NCBI GenBank assembly: GCA_016650315.1
Contig: JAENVZ010000042.1
Span: forward strand, 1 to 10,352
DNA: 10,352 nt
Direction of reading: 5' to 3'
Origin: Alphaproteobacteria bacterium
Lineage (GTDB): Bacteria > Pseudomonadota > Alphaproteobacteria > Sphingomonadales > Sphingomonadaceae
Shown here: one piece after another, positions 6,139 through 10,352 of the stretch
Layout: each line of letters opens with the position of its first letter
Position numbering within the stretch: position 1 is the first letter of the stretch
Program-made: the position numbers and the translations under genes
Notes under the pieces: model-generated
Seen by the model: only the letters and a program-made list of their open reading frames with translations
Database searches by the model: none
What the model was told of the DNA's origin: nothing

Positions 6139-6462
6139 ATGCCTCAGATTACCTTCATTTCAAGCTCCGGCGATGCCCAGACGGTCAGCATCGAATTTGG
6201 GCTTTCACTCATGGAGGGCGCCATGCGCCATGGAATTGCGGGCATTGATGCGGACTGTGGTGGTTCCTGTGCATGCGGGACGTGCAGGATAGTCATCGAC
6301 CCAGCCTGGCGCGAGATTGTAGGTGATCCAGGAGATGTCGAGGAAATGATGCTGGAAATGGCACCGTTGCCGCTTGATGGGGCCAGGCTGTCATGTCAGA
6401 TCAATGTTACCGAGGATCTCGACGGGCTGGTCGTAACCACGCCTGAAGAACAGTTCCGTTAG
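6139..6462 (+). CDS. [2Fe-2S] ferredoxin, putidaredoxin/adrenodoxin type
   Basis: A 107-aa electron carrier. The cluster ligands are C40-x5-C46-x2-C49 in 'DCGGSCACGTC', plus C86 in 'RLSCQI'. That spacing defines the adrenodoxin/putidaredoxin class, not the plant-type class. C44 is an additional, non-ligand cysteine inside the binding loop. The 'PLPLDGARLSCQI' segment and the acidic patch before it (residues 61-73) are the usual docking surface for a reductase or oxygenase. Such ferredoxins pass single electrons from a flavoprotein reductase to P450s or Rieske oxygenases. There is no P450 here, so one or both Rieske oxygenases in the window are the likely partners, most simply the one at 4541-5581 encoded divergently. 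No reductase gene is present, so a shared genomic reductase must be assumed. Length and start are normal for the family, although the ribosome binding site is weak. Confidence 0.92.
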   Translation: MPQITFISSSGDAQTVSIEFGLSLMEGAMRHGIAGIDADCGGSCACGTCRIVIDPAWREIVGDPGDVEEMMLEMAPLPLDGARLSCQINVTEDLDGLVVTTPEEQFR

Positions 6463-6490
6463 CCAAGGTGGAGACCTGCGCGTCCTGATC

Positions 6491-6567
6491 CTGATAAGAG
6501 GGAATGATAACGCTGTGTCTGGCAATGCCGAAGGGGGGCGCGGCACGTGGCGCGGCCCCCTTATCAG
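6491..6567. terminator. Bidirectional hairpin terminator between ferredoxin and second VOC gene
   Basis: The core hairpin has arms AAGGGGGGCGCG (6531-6542) and CGCGGCCCCCTT (6551-6562) with one mismatch and an 8-base loop. A second, outer pair encloses it: CTGATAAGAGG at 6491-6501 against CCCCTTATCAG at 6557-6567 (10 of 11 paired). The two pairings share bases and would compete. It lies between converging genes, with stops at 6462 and 6585. No long T tract follows, so termination efficiency is uncertain. Confidence 0.6.
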
Positions 6568-6584
6568 TCAGACCGTCAGCTATA

Positions 6585-7076
6585 TCAGACCACTGGATTG
6601 ACGAGTTCGCAGGCCAAATCTGCTGGATCGTCGGTTTTGCGTGGGACAATCTCCGAAAAGGTTAGCCCCATCACGAATTCAGGTGGAAAAGCTTCCACCT
6701 TTGCTTCGCGAAACAGCCGGAATCGCTTCAACCAGGGGAATTTCGGGTTGAACCGCCACTCACGCGTTTCAATGCCCATCTGATTGGCGCGAACCATCGC
6801 CTCATCGATGTCATCGACGCCAAAGACAAGGACCGTGCATCCTTCCCCAAATCGCTGTAACCGTTCCCAGTATCGCCCTTCCTTGCGGAGCGGCGCCACG
6901 ATCTCAAGCCCCGAATCCCATGAAAGTGCTGCCCTGACACCGGCATCCTCGGCGAGGATCGAGTCATCAAATGTCACGCCAAGGAGTTTGCTTAGTTTCT
7001 CGACATAGGCGTCAAGATTTTCAGGATGGACGATGATTGCCAGATGATCGACCCGTTGGTTGGCCTGGTGAAGCAT
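6585..7076 (-). CDS. VOC superfamily protein, divergent
   Basis: A 163-aa single-chain VOC-fold protein. Module 1 starts 'VDHLAIIV' (His11) and ends 'GLEIVAP' (Glu59). Module 2 starts 'GCTVLVFGVDD' and ends 'LTFSEIVP' (Glu142). The histidine normally found at the start of module 2 is replaced by a Thr-Val pair (81-82), so only three of the four common metal ligands are visible. This may be a non-catalytic or differently liganded member. The module 2 loop (residues 105-130, rich in Arg, Phe and Trp) is longer and more basic than usual. I chose ATG at 7076 over an in-frame TTG at 7079 because GGGAGA lies 6 bases upstream of it. It is downstream of the SDR gene (7220-7969) on the same strand, with a 143-bp gap that contains its own candidate control elements. 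The role is unknown; ring-fission or isomerase chemistry is possible. Confidence 0.82.
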   Translation of the reverse strand: MLHQANQRVDHLAIIVHPENLDAYVEKLSKLLGVTFDDSILAEDAGVRAALSWDSGLEIVAPLRKEGRYWERLQRFGEGCTVLVFGVDDIDEAMVRANQMGIETREWRFNPKFPWLKRFRLFREAKVEAFPPEFVMGLTFSEIVPRKTDDPADLACELVNPVV

Positions 7077-7136
7077 CAATTATCTCCCAATTAGATTTTG
7101 TACGACCGCATCAGCGTCAGCGGCTTATCCTAAGCA

Positions 7137-7153
7137 TTGCGCGGCACGCGCAA
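7137..7153. repeat. Perfect inverted repeat TTGCGCG-N3-CGCGCAA
   Basis: Seven-base perfect arms around a GCA loop, in the 143-bp gap between the second SDR stop and the second VOC start. It could be a short terminator hairpin for the SDR, although no T tract follows, or a dimeric repressor site about 60 bp upstream of the VOC ATG. The arms are too GC-rich and too perfect to dismiss as noise. Confidence 0.45.
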
Positions 7154-7163
7154 GACTTCAAGT

Positions 7164-7195
7164 GAAATTATATTTTGCATGGCAGAATTTATAGC
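7164..7195. promoter_or_regulatory. AT-rich motif, copy B (upstream of second VOC gene)
   Basis: GAAATTA, then TATTTTGCATGGC, then AGAATTT. The centre TTTTGC-ATG-GCAGAA is a near-perfect dyad (five of six bases pair), which suggests a dimeric DNA-binding protein. It is about 88 bp upstream of the VOC ATG and 25 bp downstream of the SDR stop. It is the most symmetric of the four copies. Confidence 0.4.
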
Positions 7196-7219
7196 TGCGA
7201 TTCGGCCTGCCTGCCGGTC

Positions 7220-7969
7220 CTATCCAAAATACATCCCGCCATTGACATATAATGTCTGGCCAGTCGTAAAACCTGCATCTGGTCCAACGAAAAAGGCGAC
7301 CGCTGCTGCGATGTCGTCGGGCTGGCCTGCACGCTTAATGATCTGAGCCTGCTGAACAATGGCCTCCACGCCCTGATGTCCGTGTGTTGTCAGCGCCGCC
7401 TCTGTGGCGATCAGGCCTGGTGCAACGCAGTTAACCGTGATCCCATATTGACCAGCCTCGCCAGCTAGCGATCGCGAGAATGCAATGACAGCGCCTTTTG
7501 ATGCGGCATAATGTGAAAATCCAGGCCCGCCAGACAGAAAGATCGTTGAAGCAATATTCACGATGCGGCCTTCCTTCGCCGACATCATGTCCTGCATGGC
7601 CCGTTTGCAGACAAGGAATGTGCCGCGCGTGTTTACCGCCTGGATATGATCCCATTCATCGCAGGACATGTGTTGAACTGTTACATTGGACCAGATCGCG
7701 GCTGCGTGAACCAATATCGTTGCCAGGCCGAGCTGTTGTGTAACCAGATCGAAAAAGCGGCCCACGCTTGCTTCATCCGAGACATCCATGGCAGCGCCGA
7801 TCGCGGTGATACCTTTGGCTCGCAACAGATCCGCCGCCGCCTTGGCGTTGTCTGCATTGATATCGGCTATAGCAATTGAAGCGCCTTCATCCGCCAGCCG
7901 CTGTGCGATGCCCAGGCCGATCCCACCGCCTCCGCCCGTCACGACGGCAATTTTATTTTTTAGGCGCAT
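7220..7969 (-). CDS. Short-chain dehydrogenase, NAD-dependent type
   Basis: A classical SDR of 249 aa. It has the cofactor loop 'TGGGGGIG' (11-18), Asp36 after strand 2 ('AIADIN', favouring NAD over NADP), Asn113 in 'VNTRG', Ser141 in 'NIAS' and Y154-x3-K158. The C-terminus 'TTGQTLYVNGGMYF' matches the FabG/3-hydroxyacyl and sugar-alcohol dehydrogenase type. The usual 'NNAG' after strand 4 is replaced by 'VHAAA' (87-91), an uncommon but known kind of variation. The ATG at 7969 has an excellent ribosome binding site (AGGAGAGGG, 1-10 bases upstream). It is downstream of the IclR gene on the same strand but separated by 309 bp with its own candidate promoter, so it is likely transcribed separately. 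It probably oxidises a hydroxyl group of a catabolic intermediate. Confidence 0.92.
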   Translation of the reverse strand: MRLKNKIAVVTGGGGGIGLGIAQRLADEGASIAIADINADNAKAAADLLRAKGITAIGAAMDVSDEASVGRFFDLVTQQLGLATILVHAAAIWSNVTVQHMSCDEWDHIQAVNTRGTFLVCKRAMQDMMSAKEGRIVNIASTIFLSGGPGFSHYAASKGAVIAFSRSLAGEAGQYGITVNCVAPGLIATEAALTTHGHQGVEAIVQQAQIIKRAGQPDDIAAAVAFFVGPDAGFTTGQTLYVNGGMYFG

Positions 7970-8023
7970 ATCCCTCTCCTTTTTTGAAAGGCAAATTTTC
8001 TTTTATGGATGGCACATTATGCG

Positions 8024-8039
8024 TGCTCGCGGCCGAGCA
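8024..8039. promoter_or_regulatory. Inverted repeat over the SDR transcription start, possible operator
   Basis: TGCTCG-CGGC-CGAGCA has perfect 6-base arms. It overlaps the -10 box (AGCATA on the plus strand, 8036-8041) and the probable start site of the second SDR. That is a typical place for a repressor operator. An outer pair TTATGC (8017-8022) and GCATAA (8037-8042) adds to the symmetry. Confidence 0.35.
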
Positions 8040-8063
8040 TAACGATGATAATGGGTTGTGCAA
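8036..8063 (-). promoter_or_regulatory. Candidate promoter of the second SDR gene
   Basis: On the minus strand TTGCAC (8063-8058) and TATGCT (8041-8036) are 16 bases apart, and the SDR ATG is 66 bases further on. The boxes are reasonable matches to a housekeeping promoter. Confidence 0.38.
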
Positions 8064-8091
8064 AGCATAATGAAAGTAAATTCCGACACGC

Positions 8092-8117
8092 GAAATTTAT
8101 TGAGTATATATCATTCT
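8092..8117. promoter_or_regulatory. AT-rich motif, copy D (upstream of second SDR)
   Basis: It begins GAAATTTATT, continues GAGTATATAT and ends CATTCT. By eye it matches the copy at 9340-9370 at 16 of 26 positions, and the other copies less well. It lies about 29 bp upstream of the SDR -35 box. This is the least certain of the four copies because the spacer is AT-rich. Confidence 0.28.
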
Positions 8118-8125
8118 CATACCAA

Positions 8126-8144
8126 TGCGCCTCGTCCTGGCGCA
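8126..8144 (-). terminator. GC-rich hairpin downstream of the IclR gene
   Basis: TGCGCC-N7-GGCGCA has perfect 6-base arms, 135 bp beyond the IclR stop. It could end the IclR transcript before the SDR promoter, but no T tract follows. A binding site is an alternative. Confidence 0.3.
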
Positions 8145-8278
8145 ACGGCCCTTTCCTGGGCACCCAATGGTCACGCCCCTGTAGGACGCTGCGCGCTGGG
8201 TCTCAAAAACATCATTTTCGTATTGGCCTGAATCGAATGTCGATTTGCCCTACCAGATCGTCTGGCGCAGAACTGAAT

Positions 8279-9118
8279 TCAGGATGCGTGGGAAATGAAA
8301 GGTCGAACGCCGACGGCTTCCTGGAGTTCGCGGGCGACGCGCAGCAACAGCGGCCCGGTTTCTTCAAGAAGTTTTTGTTCGGGCAGGAGATAGGCAGGGC
8401 CGCCTGAACTGAGTACATACAATCCATCGAGTTTGGATGCCGAAACGGGCACTGTTACGCCGTGGATTTCTGGCCGCCATTGTCCGAGCGAGAGGCAGAA
8501 TCCAAAGCGTGCAATCTGCTCCTGAGTCTTCTCGATTTGCTGGATCAGATCTTCGGTATTTGGAGCGTCTTCACGCTTGAGTTGCCTAATAATTCCAGCG
8601 CGTTCGCGCTCATCAACGCTTGCAAGGTAGGTCAGCCCGATCGCACTATCCGTAAGAGATATGGTATCGCCAACGCGTAGCTGCAGGCCAACTAACGAAG
8701 CCCCCTCGCATGCTTCGACATAAATCATGTTCAAACGTTCGCGGGTGCTAAGTCCAATATTGGTTCCTGTAGCCTTGGCGTAACGCTGCATAATCGGACG
8801 AATCGCGCCAATCGGATCGAAATTCTCATCGGCTATATGCCCAAGGACGTAGGCTGAGCCGCCAAGGCCATAGCTCCGCGTCTTGGGGTAGTATTGCAGG
8901 TAACCAAGATCCCGTAACGTATACATGATGCGTGAAATCGTGGGCCGGGGCAGGCCGGTTCGGCGCGCGATCTCCTGGTTCGTGAGAGGCGGTTCGCCAC
9001 GGCGGAAACACCTGACCACGTCCAGTCCTCGCGCCAAGGCAGAGATGAATTGACGGCTGTCCGATCCAAGTTCGTCACCCGATTCTGCCTGAAATTCGTT
9101 TCGGACCCGGCGTCGCAT
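8279..9118 (-). CDS. IclR-family transcriptional regulator
   Basis: A two-domain regulator of catabolic genes. From the chosen ATG (279 aa) a winged helix-turn-helix spans about residues 24-85 ('LTNQEIARRTGLPRPTISRI' at 45-64, then 'LGYLQYYPKTRSYGLG'). The effector-binding IclR domain spans about 95-270 ('IYVEACEGASLVGLQLRVGD' and the C-terminal 'RPEIHGVTVPV'). Such proteins bind aromatic acids or pathway intermediates and repress or activate nearby operons as dimers or tetramers. The frame is open upstream with ATGs at 9181 (300 aa) and 9220 (313 aa). I chose 9118 because GGGGAAAG lies just upstream and 279 aa fits the family. The others have no visible ribosome binding site. It is divergent from the DUF1330 gene and upstream of the SDR and VOC genes on its own strand, so these and the Rieske/ferredoxin genes are its likely targets. 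Confidence 0.92.
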   Translation of the reverse strand: MRRRVRNEFQAESGDELGSDSRQFISALARGLDVVRCFRRGEPPLTNQEIARRTGLPRPTISRIMYTLRDLGYLQYYPKTRSYGLGGSAYVLGHIADENFDPIGAIRPIMQRYAKATGTNIGLSTRERLNMIYVEACEGASLVGLQLRVGDTISLTDSAIGLTYLASVDERERAGIIRQLKREDAPNTEDLIQQIEKTQEQIARFGFCLSLGQWRPEIHGVTVPVSASKLDGLYVLSSGGPAYLLPEQKLLEETGPLLLRVARELQEAVGVRPFISHAS

Positions 9119-9497
9119 ATCTTTCCCCAATCCCCTGTGGCGGACAGGTGCTTCTTGCCCGCTTTTAGATGGTTGATCCATTAGTCGATGTTGAACCCTG
9201 GCGCTAGCCCCAGCGCCCATCAGAGCCGGATATGAGTTTCATTTGGCGAGCGCCCACTGCCATGGATGTCAAGAAAGTCATTCTGGTATTTGGGCTATTC
9301 CATATTGTCAGCCGGATTGCTACACGATTCCGCATAGCAGAAATATAGTTTGTATAGTGGAATTTAGCAGTATCCAGTGGGCAAAGGGCATCGTCTCGTT
9401 CCATTGCGCCCCATGTGCAGGGGAATAGTCTGGACAGGCATATATTGTGCAAGTCGGATTTGGTTGAAAGTCACAACATTGAGGTAAGGAGAGCGAA
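9119..9497. other. Divergent regulatory region between IclR and DUF1330 genes
   Basis: About 379 bp. The part nearest IclR could code for a longer N-terminus of that protein if an upstream ATG (9181 or 9220) is used. The remainder holds a copy of the AT-rich motif (9340-9370). A TATATT at 9441-9446 may be a -10 box but has no convincing -35 partner. I see no other gene. Confidence 0.5.
9340..9370. promoter_or_regulatory. AT-rich motif, copy C (IclR-DUF1330 divergent region)
   Basis: GAAATATAG, then TTTGTATAGTGG, then AATTTAGCAG. It lies 222 bp upstream of the chosen IclR start and 128 bp upstream of the DUF1330 ATG. It resembles copies A and B in both ends and in the TTTG/TAG centre. A site between a regulator gene and its divergent neighbour is a classic place for autoregulation. 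Confidence 0.4.
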
Positions 9498-9827
9498 ATG
9501 CCGGCATATCTTGTCTATATCTGTCAGAGTATCGAGGATCGCGAGGAGCTTGAAACCTACTGGCGGGATTCGCCAGCAACCTATGTCGGCTATGACTGCA
9601 AGACGCTCGCAGTGTACACTCCGTTTGATCTGCTCGAAGGAGAGGGGCCTGTGGAAGGTGTCGTGATTGCGGAGTTCGCGTCGATGGACGAAGCACGCCG
9701 TTGGTTCTACAGCCCTGAATATAGCGCGGTCCGCAAGCATCGTGACCGAGGCGCGCGCTACCTTGGTCTGTTGGTGGATGGCGGGCGCATCGCGGACCCA
9801 AAATTAAGGATGGTTAAGGCGGCTTGA
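9498..9827 (+). CDS. DUF1330 family protein
   Basis: This 109-aa protein has the DUF1330 pattern: a first strand 'PAYLVYICQSIED', a helix 'REELETYWRDSPATY', a hairpin ending 'VEGVVIAEFASMDEARRWF' and the family-typical 'YSPEYSAVRKHRDRGARY'. These small proteins have a dimeric ferredoxin-like alpha/beta barrel fold, and most have no assigned activity. The arrangement recalls EthD/NIPSNAP-type accessory proteins found in degradation clusters. A strong ribosome binding site (AAGGAGA, 4 bases before GCGA-ATG) decides the start. It is divergent from the IclR gene and shares its intergenic motif, so it may be regulated by it. It is monocistronic, since a hairpin follows and the next gene converges. 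Catalysis versus binding cannot be told from the sequence. Confidence 0.88.
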   Translation: MPAYLVYICQSIEDREELETYWRDSPATYVGYDCKTLAVYTPFDLLEGEGPVEGVVIAEFASMDEARRWFYSPEYSAVRKHRDRGARYLGLLVDGGRIADPKLRMVKAA

Positions 9828-9834
9828 ATCAATG

Positions 9835-9861
9835 GCGGGCGGTTATCGGAGCGCCGCCCGC
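9835..9861 (+). terminator. Hairpin terminator after the DUF1330 gene
   Basis: Perfect 8-base arms GCGGGCGG (9835-9842) and CCGCCCGC (9854-9861) with an 11-base loop, 7 bases after the stop, followed by TGGATTTCT. It probably serves the plus-strand gene and may also act for the converging dehydrogenase gene. Confidence 0.6.
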
Positions 9862-9955
9862 TGGATTTCTATGTCGCCCGAAGGGGTAGGCCGGACATGT
9901 GGCAGACCCAACCAGTCCCACTGAACAGGGCATGGCTCATCCGTCTGACGGCAGA

Positions 9956-10352
9956 TTAGCGCGTTAGCACCAGCTTGCCGTGAGACTCCCCCATCCACAT
10001 CTGGCGAAACGCCTCGGCGGCGTCCGTCATTGGGAATATGCCGCCAATGTGAGGCTTGATACCGACAGTGCCGATGAAATTGATCAGGTTCGTCATGTCT
10101 TCGCGTGTGCCCATGATCGAACCGAGTAACGAAAGCTGGTGGCTCACCGCCTTCAACATCGGCATCACGACCTCAAATCCCGTTGTTACGCCGACAAGGA
10201 CGATCGTGCCATTGCGCACCACCGAATCAATGCTGTGTTCCCAGGTCGCAGGCCCCACATTGTCAACGACCACATCGACCTTATGCGGCAGGGTTTCTCC
10301 GGCCGCGAACGTTCGTGCCGCGCCTAAACTCTCGGCGATGGCCCGTCCGGCC
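9956..10352 (-). CDS. Zinc-type (MDR) alcohol dehydrogenase, C-terminal part only
   Basis: The frame is open to the right edge, so the N-terminal catalytic domain and start lie outside the window. About 131 residues are visible of an expected 330-350. They cover the second half of the Rossmann cofactor domain ('VDVVVDNVGPATWEHSIDSV', then 'RNGTIVLVGVTTG') and the closing segment ('FPMTDAAEAFRQMWMGESHGKLVLT'), both typical of medium-chain dehydrogenases and quinone oxidoreductases. The zinc ligands, if any, are not visible here, so the enzyme could be zinc-dependent or quinone-reductase-like. It converges on the DUF1330 gene. It likely handles an alcohol, aldehyde or enone in the same catabolic region. 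Confidence 0.88.
   Translation of the reverse strand, partial: AGRAIAESLGAARTFAAGETLPHKVDVVVDNVGPATWEHSIDSVVRNGTIVLVGVTTGFEVVMPMLKAVSHQLSLLGSIMGTREDMTNLINFIGTVGIKPHIGGIFPMTDAAEAFRQMWMGESHGKLVLTR

Larger units (their letters stand above)
7970..8278. other. Intergenic region upstream of the second SDR
   Basis: A 309-bp gap between the IclR stop (8279) and the SDR start. It holds, in minus-strand order: a hairpin at 8126-8144, a motif copy at 8092-8117, a candidate promoter at 8036-8063, and an inverted repeat over the likely transcription start at 8024-8039. The sequence GCATAA occurs twice (8037-8042, 8065-8070) and inverted once (8017-8022). I see no ORF or RNA gene. Confidence 0.55.

Noticed and set aside
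9364..9801. Minus-strand ORF of 145 codons over the DUF1330 gene
   Set aside because: The plus-strand DUF1330 frame has a strong ribosome binding site and family pattern. The minus ORF is rich in Arg, Pro and Cys, as antisense frames often are.
1..10352. Search for mobile elements, CRISPR arrays, tRNA genes and toxin-antitoxin pairs
   Set aside because: No transposase, regularly spaced repeats, cloverleaf sequence or toxin-antitoxin-like gene pair was recognised on either strand.

Overview
This window looks like part of an accessory aromatic-catabolism region from an alphaproteobacterium. A sphingomonad (Sphingobium, Novosphingobium or Sphingomonas type) is the best guess. The reasons are the GC-rich third codon positions, the dense mix of Rieske oxygenases, SDR and VOC proteins, an IclR regulator and a zinc-type dehydrogenase, and an oxygenase whose ferredoxin is encoded by a separate gene. 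The taxonomic call is inference from style, not from a marker gene. No rRNA, tRNA, CRISPR array, transposase or insertion sequence was seen.

Left part (1-1633, plus strand): an NTF2/SnoaL-like protein, cut by the window edge, lies 6 bp upstream of a Rieske oxygenase alpha subunit (402 aa). They converge on a minus-strand operon that reads, in transcription order from 5581 down to 1759: a VanA/LigX-like Rieske oxygenase (346 aa), a VOC/glyoxalase-fold protein, an alpha/beta hydrolase, two very small ORFs, and an SDR dehydrogenase.

Middle part (5582-6584): a gap of about 560 bp separates the minus operon from a divergent plus-strand putidaredoxin-type [2Fe-2S] ferredoxin, the likely electron donor of one or both oxygenases. 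The gap holds candidate promoters for both directions and a 70-codon ORF that may be a decayed fragment. The ferredoxin ends at a strong hairpin shared with the converging VOC gene.

Right part (6585-10352): a second VOC protein, a second SDR (NAD-type) and an IclR-family regulator are all on the minus strand. A divergent DUF1330 protein follows on the plus strand, then a convergent zinc-type alcohol dehydrogenase cut by the right edge.

Working model (inference): an aromatic or terpenoid-like compound is oxidised or O-demethylated by the Rieske enzymes, supplied with electrons by the ferredoxin. The product is then processed by the VOC proteins, hydrolase and dehydrogenases under IclR control. 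No ferredoxin reductase is present, and the substrate cannot be read from the sequence. The most notable non-coding signal is an AT-rich motif of about 26 bp. Similar copies lie upstream of the ferredoxin, the second VOC gene, the second SDR and the IclR/DUF1330 divergent pair, so this may be an uncharacterised regulon.
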